Part shown: positions 16,737-25,042 of the stretch, one piece after another
How positions within the stretch are numbered: position 1 is the first letter of the stretch
How the letters are laid out: every line of letters begins with the position of its first letter
Assembly (NCBI GenBank): GCA_965371445.1
Contig: CBDUYN010000113.1
Coordinates: 1 to 32,666, forward strand
DNA length: 32,666 nucleotides
Origin: DASWIG01 sp965371445
Lineage (GTDB): Bacteria; Acidobacteriota; Thermoanaerobaculia; Multivoradales; J023
Direction: 5' to 3'
Translations under genes and position numbers: made by a program
The notes under the pieces: model-generated
What the model was told of the DNA's origin: nothing
The model's database searches: none
Seen by the model: the letters and a program-made list of their open reading frames with translations, nothing else

Positions 16737-17741
16737 ATGACGTCGCACGACGAGCTCATCCCCAAGAGATTCTCTCCCACGACCGACGAGCTGCCCCCGG
16801 AAAAGGAACCACCTCCGGAGACGGCGGAGGCCGCCGACGCCGAAGCTCTCGACGCCGAAGCTCTCGACGCCGAAGCTCTCGACGCCGAGGCGCCAAGCAC
16901 CGCGATGGCGCGCCTGCGCCGGTACTCGCTCCCCGCCTTCGCCGTCGCGGGTGCCCTCGGCGGGCTGGAGATCCTGCGGGCGCGCTTCCAGCGTAGCCAC
17001 CTCTTTGCCCCGACGCGTTATCCCGAGGGCGACTGGGATCCGGGCCGTCACGGCCTCGCCTACCAGGACATCTGGTTCCGGAGCGAAGACGGCACGCGCC
17101 TGCACAGCTGGTGGTTCGAGACACCCAGGGCACGCGCCACCGTCCTCTACTGTCACGGCAACGCAGGATCGATCGGCGACCGCATCGAGATCTTCGCCAA
17201 CCTCCGGCGCCTCAAGGTCAACGTCTTCGCCTACGACTACCGCGGTTTCGGCAAGAGCGACGGTGAGCCGAGCGAAAAAGGACTTTGCGCCGACGTGCGC
17301 GCGGCCGTCGACTACGTGACCGGATCGCTCGGGGTCGACCCGGCACGGCTCATCCTCTTTGGCCATTCGATGGGCGGCGCTGTCGCGGTCGACGGTGCCC
17401 ACAACCGAACGGTTGCGGGGCTCGTCGTGCAGTCGAGCTTCACCGACGTCGTCTCGATAGCGCGTCACGCCTACACCAGCGTCCCGATGCACTGGATCGC
17501 CCGCAACCAGTTCCGCTCGATCGACAAGGTCCCCGGGATTACCTGTCCCAAGCTCTTCCTGCACGGCGACGCCGACGAGACGATACCCTTCGAGATGGGG
17601 GAAAAGCTCTACGCCGCGGCGGCGAGCCCGAAGTCCTGGTTCCCGGTCAAGGGGGCCGGGCACAACGACCTGCACGTCCACGGCGGGCGGGCTTATTTTC
17701 GCGTTCTGTCGCGCTTCCGGGAGCGCTGCGTCAACCGTTGA
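16737..17741 (+). CDS. Alpha/beta hydrolase (Bem46/ABHD-like) with membrane anchor
   Basis: A 334-aa protein. The N-terminal ~55 residues are acidic and low in complexity, with a (DAEAL) repeat. A hydrophobic segment follows (YSLPAFAVAGALGGLEIL, about 62-79), probably a membrane anchor. The hydrolase domain has the oxyanion-type HGNAGS, YDYRGFGKSDGEPSEKGL, the nucleophile elbow FGHSMGG with S211, an acid in GDADETIP (D278 or D280) and the catalytic H309 in GAGHND. This is a complete triad of the Bem46/YfhR-like group; the substrate is unknown. The Shine-Dalgarno at the first ATG is weak. A start at the internal MARLRR (codon 57) is possible and would drop the repeat. Confidence 0.85.
   Translation: MTSHDELIPKRFSPTTDELPPEKEPPPETAEAADAEALDAEALDAEALDAEAPSTAMARLRRYSLPAFAVAGALGGLEILRARFQRSHLFAPTRYPEGDWDPGRHGLAYQDIWFRSEDGTRLHSWWFETPRARATVLYCHGNAGSIGDRIEIFANLRRLKVNVFAYDYRGFGKSDGEPSEKGLCADVRAAVDYVTGSLGVDPARLILFGHSMGGAVAVDGAHNRTVAGLVVQSSFTDVVSIARHAYTSVPMHWIARNQFRSIDKVPGITCPKLFLHGDADETIPFEMGEKLYAAAASPKSWFPVKGAGHNDLHVHGGRAYFRVLSRFRERCVNR
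16836..16894 (+). repeat. 15-bp in-frame tandem repeat (GACGCCGAAGCTCTC)
   Basis: Three perfect copies at 16836-16850, 16851-16865 and 16866-16880, followed by a degenerate fourth, encode repeated DAEAL. A unit that is a multiple of three preserves the frame when copy number changes. Confidence 0.9.
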
Positions 17742-17746
17742 GCTAA

Positions 17747-19047
17747 TCACGAGACCCTGGCGACCGGGGCCGGGTAGGTCCCCGAGGTCGAGCCGAGCTC
17801 GCGCCACACGCGCCGCAGCCGCGAGAAGTACTCGCCTCCGCTCTGCGAGCGGCGCTTCTTGTCGCGGTGCAGCTCGTAGCGAAAAAACCGCGAGAGCGAA
17901 TCGGGACAGCCCGGCACCTGCTCCCGGATGTCGGGGACGTCGGCGGCACGGATCTTGTCGAGGATGTCGGCCAGCCGCGGGGTGAAGCCTTGCGGTTGCT
18001 CGCGAGGATCTCCCCGCCTTCCGTCTCGGTCGCCCTCTCCTGGTGTTTCAGCTCCAGGAGCTCGATGACGAGGCCCACCGCCGAGGCCACGGTGCTCAGG
18101 AGGTCGAGGTCCTCGGTCACGTAAGGCAGGGCGCCGGGCTTGTCGCTCAGCGAGATGACGGCGTTCAAGCGTCCGTTCATGGTGAAGGTGGGCACCAGGA
18201 GCTGGGTCCGGGAATCGACGAGCCAGTGGCGCTCGGTTTCGGGCAAGCCGCGAAACGGCGAGCTCCAAGAGGTCAGATCGATCACCAGAGGCTTCTGCTC
18301 GCGCGCCAGGAGGTCGAGGAGGCTCGACTCGACGTCGAGCGGCCCCAGCCCCCGTCCGACGTCGTGGAGCTCGCCGCTCTCCTCGTCGCGCACGAGAAGG
18401 CTCGCACGGTCGATCTGCCAGGCCAGGGAGACGGCGCGGTCGATCAGGTGGGCGAGCTCCTTCAAGTCCCGGCTGCTGCGGACCAGCGAGGCCGAGCGTG
18501 ATGACGAAGACTCTGGTCGGCACAAGGGTGAAGTCGCGACCGGGGCCGGTCTCGCGGAAAAAGCCCGCCAGGTAGTAGAGCTCGGCGACGAGAAGCACGG
18601 CGCCTACCGCCCAGAGGACGCGGATCAGGTCCCCGAGCCGATGGCGCAGGCGAAATGACATCGGGGCCGCGGGAAAATCCCGGACGAAGAGCCAGATGAA
18701 AGCCGCCAGGAAGACCTCCAGGCGCAGGTTCGAAAACGCGAGCAGCAGGCTCGACCAGGGAGCCTCGAGCCGCTCGGGGAGGCCCATGGCGTCGGCCGGC
18801 GCAAAGGCCGAGGCGACGAGCAGGAAGAAGCTGCCGAGATGGACCGCCCGGGCGTCGTGGCGTCCGCCGATGACGAGAGCGTCCCGGCGGAGGTCAGGGC
18901 GAGGATCTGGCCCAGGGTCACCAGCGAGAGAAAGGCCTGGGGCCTGGCCGGGCCGACGGGCAACGCCACGAGGATCACGGCGATCGCGGCCGTGATCTTG
19001 AGCCCCGTCAGCAGCAGGAGGACTCTCAGGCGATCCTTCTTCAACAC
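17747..19047 (-). pseudogene. Membrane protein with GAF domain, three frameshifts
   Basis: The coding signal moves through different minus-strand frames. From 19047 a hydrophobic N-terminus (LLLLTGLKITAAIAVILVA) reads to about 18890. It continues in another frame as VIGGRHDARAVHLGSFFLLV, LRLEVFLAAFIWLFVRDF and AVLLVAELYYLAGFF to about 18490. It then becomes a GAF-like domain in a third frame (DRASLLVRDEESGELHDVG through LLSTVASAVGLVIELLEL) to about 18000. It finally returns to the second frame (PRLADILDKIRAADVPDIRE to the stop at 17747). Reassembled, it is about 430 aa: several membrane helices, a GAF sensor and a short tail with no kinase or cyclase domain. It could be real decay or indel errors in the assembly. 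Its 3' end nearly abuts the hydrolase stop. Confidence 0.6.
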
Positions 19048-19154
19048 TTGCTCTCCCGGACGTTCTGGGGGGAGCGAGAGGCCTCCTGCGGCGCGACTCT
19101 ATCTCCCGGATGGACTCTATCGGATCGCCCCATCCCTTCCTAGTCGTAGGCTCC

Positions 19155-19184
19155 CTGACAACGGGGTGGAAGTGCGAGTAAGAT
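19155..19184 (+). promoter_or_regulatory. Candidate sigma-70-type promoter of fabI
   Basis: CTGACA (19155-19160) and TAAGAT (19179-19184) are 18 bp apart. The predicted start is only about 4 nt before the ATG at 19195, implying a very short or absent leader. This agrees with the lack of a good Shine-Dalgarno there. Confidence 0.45.
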
Positions 19185-19194
19185 ACGCCGCGAC

Positions 19195-19980
19195 ATGATT
19201 CGAATCGATATGACCGGAAAACGTGGCCTCGTCATGGGCGTTGCCAATGCCCGCAGCCTCGGGTGGGCGATTGCCGAGAAGCTCCACCACGCCGGAGCCG
19301 AGCTCGCCTTCTCCTACCAGGGCGAGCGCCTGCGCGGCGAGCTCGAGAAGCTGACCCGGGACATGCCGGACCCACGGCTCTACCAGGTCGACGTGACCCG
19401 CCCCGAGGAGCTCGGGGCGCTCTTCAAGGACCTGAAGGCCACCTGGGGATCCCTCGACTACCTCGTGCACTCGATCGCCTTCGCCCCCCGCGCCGCCATG
19501 GCCGGGCGCTACGTCGAGACCACCCGCGACGACTGGGTCACCGCGCTCGAGGTCTCGGCCTACTCCCTGGTCTCGGCAGCGCGCGAGGCCGAGCCGCTCC
19601 TGAACGAGGGCGGCGGCATCGTGACGCTCTCCTTCTACGCGGCAGAAAAAGTGGTGCCCAAGTACAACGTCATGGGCATCGCGAAAAGCGCCCTCGAGGC
19701 GAGCGTGCGCTACCTCGCCTACGATCTGGGCGAGAAAGGCGTCCGGGTCAACGCGGTCTCCGCGGGACCCGTCAAGACCATCGCCGCCCGCTCGATCCCC
19801 GGCTTCATGAAGATGTACAAGCGCTTCACCGAGGTCGCCCCCCTCGGCCGGGGCGTCCTGCAAGAGGACGTCGGCAACCTGGGCCTCTTCCTCCTCTCGC
19901 CGCTCGCCGCCGCGATCACCGGCGAGACGGTCTACGTCGACAGCGGCTTCCACGTCATGGGCATGGATCTGAAGGACTGA
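19195..19980 (+). CDS. fabI: Enoyl-[acyl-carrier-protein] reductase (FabI)
   Basis: A 261-aa short-chain dehydrogenase/reductase of the FabI type. It reduces the enoyl-ACP double bond in the last step of each fatty-acid elongation cycle. Diagnostic features are the variant nucleotide loop GVANARSLGWAIA, and LVHSIAFAPR instead of the NNAG of ordinary SDRs. FYAAEKVVPKYNVMGIAK carries Y148, the catalytic Y157 and K164 in the Y-x6-K spacing of FabI. AGPVKTIAA and the ETVYVDSGFHVMGM ending are also typical. An alternative start at codon 6 (MTGKRG) would match other FabI N-termini. The gene is followed 42 bp later by sucB, which has its own TAGAAT hexamer. Confidence 0.95.
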   Translation: MIRIDMTGKRGLVMGVANARSLGWAIAEKLHHAGAELAFSYQGERLRGELEKLTRDMPDPRLYQVDVTRPEELGALFKDLKATWGSLDYLVHSIAFAPRAAMAGRYVETTRDDWVTALEVSAYSLVSAAREAEPLLNEGGGIVTLSFYAAEKVVPKYNVMGIAKSALEASVRYLAYDLGEKGVRVNAVSAGPVKTIAARSIPGFMKMYKRFTEVAPLGRGVLQEDVGNLGLFLLSPLAAAITGETVYVDSGFHVMGMDLKD

Positions 19981-20022
19981 CCCGCTAGAATCCCTGTACC
20001 AACCCTGAGACAGAGGACCGTC

Positions 20023-21249
20023 ATGACAATCGAGATCAAGGTACCGGCGGTGGGCGAGTCCATCACCGAAGCGATGGTCGACGAATGGCTCAAGGCCGAG
20101 GGCGATTGGGTCGACCAGGACGAGGGCGTCGTCGTCCTCGAGACCGACAAGGCGTCGATGGAGGTGCCGGCGCCTGTGGCCGGGACGATCACGAAGATCC
20201 TCAAGAAGGACGGCGAAAGCGCTGAGATCGGCGAGGTGATCGGCTTGATGGTGGCCTCGGAGCGCCCCGCCGACGCGCCAGCCGCCCCCGCGCCGGCCGA
20301 GGCGCCCAAGGCCGACGACGTCCGCGTCATGCCCGCGGCGCAGCGGGTGCTAGCCCAGTCCGGCCTCGACGCCGCCGACGTCCAGGCCACCGGTCCCGGC
20401 GGACGCCTCCTCAAAGAGGACGTCGAGCGTCACCTCGAGAAGGGCGCGCCGCCTTCAGCGCCGGCACCCGCGGCCGCCGCTCCGGCGGCCGGCGACCCGG
20501 CGGCCGGCGACCCGGCGGCCGGCGATCCGGCGGCCGGCGATCCGGGTCCGCGGGCCGAGGAGGCGGTGCGGATGACGCCGCTGCGCAAGACCGTCGCCCG
20601 GCGTCTCGTCGAGGCCCAGCAGAGCGCGGCGCTTCTGACCACGTTCAACGAAATCGACTTGTCGGCCGTGATGGTGCTCCGCAAGCGCTACCGCGACGCC
20701 TTCCTCGAAAAACACGGCGTCAAGCTCGGCTTCATGTCGTTTTTCGTCAAGGCGGTGATCGAGGCCTTGAAGGAGGTCCCCCGGGTCAACGCCGAGATCC
20801 GCGGCGAGGAGATCGTCTACCACCACTACTATGACGTCGGCGTTGCCGTGGGCGGCGGCAAGGGCCTCGTGGTGCCGGTGATTCGAAACGCGGAGCTGCT
20901 GAGCTTCGCCGAGGTCGAGAAGACGATCGGCGACTTCGCCGCCCGGGCGCGGGCCAACAAGATCCAGCTCGCGGAGCTCCAGGGCGGAACGTTTACGATC
21001 TCAAACGGCGGCATCTACGGGTCGCTTCTTTCGACGCCGATCCTGAATCCGCCGCAGTCGGGCATCCTCGGGATGCACAAGATCGAGGAGCGTCCCGTGG
21101 CGATCGGCGGCGAGGTCGTCGTCCGGCCGATGATGTACGTGGCGCTCACCTACGACCACCGGCTCGTCGACGGGCGCGAGGCCGTGACCTTCCTCGTCCG
21201 GGTCAAGGAAGGGATCGAGGATCCTTCACGGATCCTGCTGGAGGTGTAG
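20023..21249 (+). CDS. sucB: Dihydrolipoyl succinyltransferase, E2 of 2-oxoglutarate dehydrogenase
   Basis: A 408-aa E2 acyltransferase. The lipoyl domain (1-77) has K43 in ETDKASME. A first Ala/Pro linker leads to the E3/E1-binding domain (VMPAAQRVLAQSGLDAADVQ through KEDVERHL, about 103-144). A second linker contains (AAGDP)x4. The catalytic domain (about 185-408) has MTPLRKTVARRLVEAQ, the FNEID strand and TYDHRLVDGRE with H379 and D383. The DLSAVM and GFMSFFVKAV wording favours the succinyl rather than the acetyl enzyme. It transfers the succinyl group to CoA in the TCA cycle. TAGAAT at 19986-19991 may be its -10 box. E3 follows directly; E1 (sucA) is not in the window. Confidence 0.92.
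   Translation: MTIEIKVPAVGESITEAMVDEWLKAEGDWVDQDEGVVVLETDKASMEVPAPVAGTITKILKKDGESAEIGEVIGLMVASERPADAPAAPAPAEAPKADDVRVMPAAQRVLAQSGLDAADVQATGPGGRLLKEDVERHLEKGAPPSAPAPAAAAPAAGDPAAGDPAAGDPAAGDPGPRAEEAVRMTPLRKTVARRLVEAQQSAALLTTFNEIDLSAVMVLRKRYRDAFLEKHGVKLGFMSFFVKAVIEALKEVPRVNAEIRGEEIVYHHYYDVGVAVGGGKGLVVPVIRNAELLSFAEVEKTIGDFAARARANKIQLAELQGGTFTISNGGIYGSLLSTPILNPPQSGILGMHKIEERPVAIGGEVVVRPMMYVALTYDHRLVDGREAVTFLVRVKEGIEDPSRILLEV
20485..20544 (+). repeat. 15-bp in-frame tandem repeat encoding (AAGDP)x4
   Basis: Four copies of GCGGCCGGCGA(C/T)CCG in the flexible linker of sucB. The last two units share a C-to-T change, indicating unit duplication after the change. Confidence 0.9.
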
Positions 21250-21263
21250 CGGCCACCCCCGCA

Positions 21264-21312
21264 ACGGGCCTCAAGGCCCGTGCTATGGACGAAAAGCCGG
21301 CTCAAGCCGGCT
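21264..21312. repeat. REP-like twin hairpin in the sucB-lpdA gap
   Basis: ACGGGCC-TCAA-GGCCCGT (21264-21281) and AGCCGGC-TCAA-GCCGGCT (21295-21312) are two 7-bp stems with identical TCAA loops. The second stem ends 5 nt before the GGAGGA ribosome-binding site of lpdA and could influence its translation. The loops are the reverse complement of the TTGA-type loops at the other two sites. Confidence 0.65.
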
Positions 21313-21327
21313 ACATCGGAGGATCGG

Positions 21328-22716
21328 ATGAAAGAAGCACAGCATGATCTGGTGGTGATCGGTTCAGGTCCCGGGGGGTACGTTGCCGCGATCCGCACGG
21401 CACAGCTTGGGCTCGACGTCGCCTGCGTCGAGAAGGAAAGCGCTTTGGGCGGGACCTGCCTGCGGATCGGTTGTATTCCCTCGAAAGCGCTTCTCGAAGC
21501 GAGCGAGCGCTACGAGGAGGCGAAAAAGGGGCTGAAGCGCTTCGGCGTCAAGGTGAGCGGCGTCGAGCTCGACTTGGGCGCCATGATGAAGCACAAGGAC
21601 CGGACCGTAAAATCGCTCACCCAGGGCGTCGCGGGCCTTTTCAAGAAGAACAAGATCACACGCTACGAGGGACATGGACGGATCGGGGCTCCCGGGAAAG
21701 TCGCCGTCGAAGGTGGCGACGAGGTCCGCATCTCGGCGAAGACGATCCTGATCGCGACCGGCTCCGTCGTCACCGAGCTCCAGGGCGTCGAGCTCGACGG
21801 CGACCGGATCGGCACTTCGACCGAGGCGCTTTCCTACCCCGAGGTGCCGGGACACCTGGTGGTGATCGGCGCCGGGGTGATCGGCCTGGAGCTAGGCTCG
21901 ATCTGGGCTCGACTGGGCTCAAGAGTCACGGTCCTGGAGTACCTTGACCGCATCCTGCCCGGAATCGACGGCGAGACGGCGAAGCTCGCCCAGCGGACCT
22001 TCAAGAAACAGGGCCTCGACTTCCAACTCGGCGTCCGGGTCACCGCGGCGCGCCGCGAGGGCGACGGCTGCGTCGTCGAGGCCGAGGGACGCGAGCCTCT
22101 CGCCTGCGACCGGGTGCTGCTGGCCGTCGGACGGCGGCCGAACACCGAGGGCCTGGGGCTCGCGGACATCGGCATCGAGCTCGACCGCGGTGGACGCATC
22201 CCGGTCGACGAGCACTTCAAGACCTCGATCGACGGCATCTACGCCGTCGGCGACGTCATCGCGGGTCCGATGCTCGCCCACAAGGCCGAGGAGGAAGGCG
22301 TCGCCATGGTCGAGCAGTTGGTGACGGGCTACGGCCACGTCGCCTACGAGGCCATCCCCAACGTCGTCTACACGCATCCCGAGATCGCCTCGGTGGGCCG
22401 CACCGAGGAGGAGCTCCAGGAGGCCGGCGTCGAGTACAGGACGGGGAAGTTCCCCTTCCTGGCCAACGGCCGGGCGAAGGCGATGGCAGAGGCGGTGGGG
22501 CAGGTGAAGATCCTGGCCGACGCGTTGACCGATCGCGTCCTGGGGGTGCACATCCTGGGACCGCGGGCGAGCGAGCTGATCGCCGAAGCGGCGGTGTCGA
22601 TTGAGTTCGGCGCGTCGGCCGAGGACGTGGCGCGTTCGGTGCACGCGCATCCGACGCTCGCGGAGGTCATGAAGGAAGCGGCGCTTGCCGTCGACGGGCG
22701 GCCGATTCACATCTAG
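21328..22716 (+). CDS. lpdA: Dihydrolipoyl dehydrogenase (E3)
   Basis: A 462-aa FAD/NAD disulfide oxidoreductase that reoxidises the lipoyl groups of E2 and makes NADH. FAD-binding VIGSGPGGYVAA opens the protein. The redox disulfide is C44/C49 in GGTCLRIGCIPSKALL. NAD-binding VIGAGVIGLELGSIW and the second FAD motif GIYAVGDV follow. The dimerisation domain ends with HAHPTLAE, supplying H441 and E446 to the partner's active site. The start follows GGAGGA at 21318-21323; the longer frame from 21280 would run through the hairpin. It is probably transcribed with sucB. Confidence 0.95.
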   Translation: MKEAQHDLVVIGSGPGGYVAAIRTAQLGLDVACVEKESALGGTCLRIGCIPSKALLEASERYEEAKKGLKRFGVKVSGVELDLGAMMKHKDRTVKSLTQGVAGLFKKNKITRYEGHGRIGAPGKVAVEGGDEVRISAKTILIATGSVVTELQGVELDGDRIGTSTEALSYPEVPGHLVVIGAGVIGLELGSIWARLGSRVTVLEYLDRILPGIDGETAKLAQRTFKKQGLDFQLGVRVTAARREGDGCVVEAEGREPLACDRVLLAVGRRPNTEGLGLADIGIELDRGGRIPVDEHFKTSIDGIYAVGDVIAGPMLAHKAEEEGVAMVEQLVTGYGHVAYEAIPNVVYTHPEIASVGRTEEELQEAGVEYRTGKFPFLANGRAKAMAEAVGQVKILADALTDRVLGVHILGPRASELIAEAAVSIEFGASAEDVARSVHAHPTLAEVMKEAALAVDGRPIHI

Positions 22717-22740
22717 CGAGCCCAGGGACGATCTCCTCGT

Positions 22741-22820
22741 AACCTGTATGAAGGCTGAAATCCGTTGCCTGTAACCTGTATACAGGTTAAGATAGCCGGA
22801 TCTTGAACTTCATACAGGTC
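22741..22820. promoter_or_regulatory. Three operator-like palindromes at exact 32-bp spacing
   Basis: A perfect 16-bp palindrome AACCTGTATACAGGTT lies at 22773-22788. Related sites lie at 22741-22756 (13 of 16 matches) and 22805-22820 (11 of 16, right half intact). Starts are exactly 32 bp apart, about three helical turns. They cover the whole region before the DUF4143 ATPase gene. Confidence 0.7.
22765..22793 (+). promoter_or_regulatory. Candidate promoter of the DUF4143 ATPase gene
   Basis: TTGCCT (22765-22770) and TAAGAT (22788-22793) are separated by 17 bp. The perfect palindrome lies almost exactly in the spacer, so a bound protein would block RNA polymerase. Confidence 0.5.
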
Positions 22821-22824
22821 ATCA

Positions 22825-24171
22825 ATGGCAGACGAACGGCTCTTCCAAGCACTCTCTTTCTGGAACCTCTGGGGGGAAGGGACGTTCGAATCCGGAATCG
22901 AGCGCGACGCCCGCGAGGAGCTCTTGCCGTGGCTTGACCGGCCCGAGGTGATCGCCGTCTGCGGCATGCGGCGCTGCGGTAAGTCGACCTTGATGCGCCA
23001 GTTGGTCCAAGCTCTCGTGGAGAGGGGTGTCCCGCCGAGGGACACTCTCTTCGTGAGCTTCGAGGAGCCGATCTTCCTGGAACGGCCTCTCGATGTCGCC
23101 GCGCTCGATCGGGTCTTCGACACCTACTTCGAGCTCGGCCGGCCGGGTGCGGTCCCCTATCTTTTCCTCGACGAGATCCAGAACGTCGACGGCTGGGAAC
23201 GGTGGGTCCGCTCCCGCAGCGAGACGGGCCGCGCCCGGATCGCGGTCAGCGGCTCGTCGTCGCAGCTGACCGATCCGGACCTCGCGACAGTCCTTACGGG
23301 AAGACACTTCACCCGTACGCTCTGGCCGCTCTCTTTCGGCGAGCTGCTCCGCTTCAGCGGCATCGAGCTGCGGGACCGGGCGGATCTGCTGGCCGGGGCC
23401 TCGCGGATCCGCCAGGAGCTCGTCCGGTATCTGCGCTACGGCGGCCTGCCCGAGGTGGTCCTCCTGGCCGAGGAGGAGCTGCGCGCTCCTCTCTTGAAGC
23501 AGTACTTCCGGGACCTCCTCTACCGCGACGTGGTGAGCCGTCACCAGATCCGCGACGTCCGCGCCCTGGAGACGCTCGCTCACCATTACCTCGCCAACAC
23601 CGGCAACCTGGTGACCTACAACCGGCTCAAGAACACTTTCGGCCTGGCCATGGACCAGGTCCGCTCGTACACGAGGTACCTGGAGGAGAGCTACCTGATC
23701 CGCACGGTGCCGCGCTTCTCCTACAAGACGGCGAGCCAGGCCCGTGCACCGCGCAAGGTCTACGCCACCGACGTCGGTTTGCGCAACGCCGTGGCCTTCC
23801 GCTTTTCGCCGGATCTCGGACGGATCGCCGAGACCGTGGTCTTCAACCACCTCGCCCGCGACGACGACGCGCGGATCTTCTACTTCCAAGGCCGCGGCGA
23901 GTGCGACTTCCTGGTCTGGAAGGGGACACGGCCGGAGCTGGCGATCCAGGTCTGCTACCAGGCCGACGAGACGCTCCCCAAGCGCGAGCTTGCCGGTCTT
24001 GAAGAGGCGATGGCCGCGGTCGGAGCGAGCGAGGGGCTCCTTCTCACGGAAGGGCTCGACGAGGCGGTCCGTGACGACGAAGGCTGCCGGATCCGGGCGC
24101 TGCCGCTCTGGCGGTGGCTCTGTGACGGCGTCGAGGCCGTCGGGCGTGGACCGGCCGGAGAAGGGGCTTAA
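22825..24171 (+). CDS. AAA+ ATPase with C-terminal DUF4143
   Basis: A 448-aa protein of the widespread ATPase/DUF4143 family, whose cellular role is unknown. Walker A is GMRRCGKST with K53. Walker B is YLFLDEIQNV with D116/E117. The sensor-1-like block is AVSGSSSQL, followed by LWPLSFGELLRF, LRYGGLPEVVL and YFRDLLYRDVVSRH. A winged-helix-like part then leads to the DUF4143 region (KVYATDVGLRNAV), ending in a PD-(D/E)XK-like fragment (GECDFLVWKGTRPELAIQVCY). The gene sits behind three palindromes and a matching promoter, so it is probably tightly repressed. It has no strong Shine-Dalgarno. Its stop overlaps the sigZ stop by three bases in convergent orientation. Confidence 0.88.
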   Translation: MADERLFQALSFWNLWGEGTFESGIERDAREELLPWLDRPEVIAVCGMRRCGKSTLMRQLVQALVERGVPPRDTLFVSFEEPIFLERPLDVAALDRVFDTYFELGRPGAVPYLFLDEIQNVDGWERWVRSRSETGRARIAVSGSSSQLTDPDLATVLTGRHFTRTLWPLSFGELLRFSGIELRDRADLLAGASRIRQELVRYLRYGGLPEVVLLAEEELRAPLLKQYFRDLLYRDVVSRHQIRDVRALETLAHHYLANTGNLVTYNRLKNTFGLAMDQVRSYTRYLEESYLIRTVPRFSYKTASQARAPRKVYATDVGLRNAVAFRFSPDLGRIAETVVFNHLARDDDARIFYFQGRGECDFLVWKGTRPELAIQVCYQADETLPKRELAGLEEAMAAVGASEGLLLTEGLDEAVRDDEGCRIRALPLWRWLCDGVEAVGRGPAGEGA

Positions 24172-24785
24172 GAGGACGTACACGCCCCAGGCGTCGTTGC
24201 ACAGGGGTCACACGAGCCGTCGCGCGCCTCGTAACCGGTGACGGCGCGGCGCGCGTCGACGTGGATGCGGCAGCAGTCGCGCAGCACCGCTTCGAGCTTG
24301 CGGCGGCCACGCTGCACGCGGGACTTCATGCCGGAGACCGACAGTCCGAGCCGTTCGGCCGCGGCTTGCTGGGTGAGGCCTTCGAGCTCCACCAGGACGA
24401 GCGCCTCGCGGTAGGAAGCGGGAAGGCCCTCGAGCATCGGGCGCAGGCAGGTGGCCATCTCCCGGCGCACCTTCGCCGGCTCGTGATCCAGCGCCGCTTC
24501 GGGGGCGACCGCCAGGTGCTCTTCCTCCATCTCCGCGGCGGATCCCGCCGTCACCTCCCGCCGCCTTCCCGGTGCGCGGTAGTAGTCGGCGATCGCGTTG
24601 CGCGTGATCTGGTAGAGCCAGGCCACCAGGCGGTCGGAGCGCTGCAGGGTGTCGAGGCTCAGCTGGAGGCGGAGGAAGACCTCTTGGAGGACGTCGTCCA
24701 CGTCGGCTTCGTTGGCCAGCCGCCGGGCGATGAAGAGCCGCAGCTGGTCATGGAGCTCGTGCCAGATCCGTTCTGTCTCGTCCAT
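24168..24785 (-). CDS. sigZ: SigZ-like ECF RNA polymerase sigma factor
   Basis: A 205-aa sigma-70 family protein with region 2 (VDDVLQEVFLRLQLSL, RLVAWLYQITRNAIADYYR) and region 4 (LPASYREALVLVELEGLTQQ, LGLSVSGMKSRVQRGRRKL). The tail DCCRIHVDARRAVTGYEAR is the signature that separates SigZ from other ECF factors. It is followed here by further cysteines (CDPCATTPGAC), which could bind metal or act as a redox switch. I chose the ATG giving MDETERIWHEL because SigZ proteins begin this way. An in-frame ATG 12 bp upstream overlaps a TAGAAT hexamer. The small Cys-rich gene ends 68 bp upstream on the same strand, so the two may form an operon. No anti-sigma factor is seen. Confidence 0.85.
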   Translation of the reverse strand: MDETERIWHELHDQLRLFIARRLANEADVDDVLQEVFLRLQLSLDTLQRSDRLVAWLYQITRNAIADYYRAPGRRREVTAGSAAEMEEEHLAVAPEAALDHEPAKVRREMATCLRPMLEGLPASYREALVLVELEGLTQQAAAERLGLSVSGMKSRVQRGRRKLEAVLRDCCRIHVDARRAVTGYEARDGSCDPCATTPGACTSS

Positions 24786-24853
24786 GGCGGAATCCATTCT
24801 ATCAGAGGGCGATCCCCGACGGGAGCCCCGCGCGGGGATCGGCCGGACGGAGC

Positions 24854-25042
24854 CTAAGCGCAGCCGCAGCCGCAGCTCCTGGAATCGACGGTGCCGCAGC
24901 CGCACGAGCGGCTGCCGGAGGGTGCGCAGCACGACGTGCCCTCACCTTGCGATGGCGCGCAGCACGCCGACGGCATGCAGCGACACGCCGCCTGTTCTTC
25001 GTCCTTCGCTCCCTTACGGTTTTCCTGGGTCTCGGTGCTCAT
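24854..25042 (-). CDS. Small cysteine-rich (metallothionein-like) protein
   Basis: A 62-aa protein with 11 cysteines, nearly all in the C-terminal two thirds. They appear as CRC, CC, CC, CGC and CGCGC, separated by short Ser/Gly/Pro stretches. The N-terminus is hydrophilic and charged. There is no signal peptide. The start has an excellent AAGGAG ribosome-binding site, which makes this a convincing gene despite its size. The Cys pattern suggests binding of a soft metal or metalloid (Cu, Zn, As). It matches no classical metallothionein I can name. The sigZ gene lies just downstream on the same strand, and an arsR-arsM operon is 6 kb away. A metal-sensing or sequestering role is inferred. Confidence 0.7.
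   Translation of the reverse strand: MSTETQENRKGAKDEEQAACRCMPSACCAPSQGEGTSCCAPSGSRSCGCGTVDSRSCGCGCA

Noticed and set aside
16719..17807. 362-aa minus-strand frame over the alpha/beta hydrolase
   Set aside because: The plus strand holds a complete catalytic triad; the minus frame only echoes the 15-bp repeat as ESFGV units.
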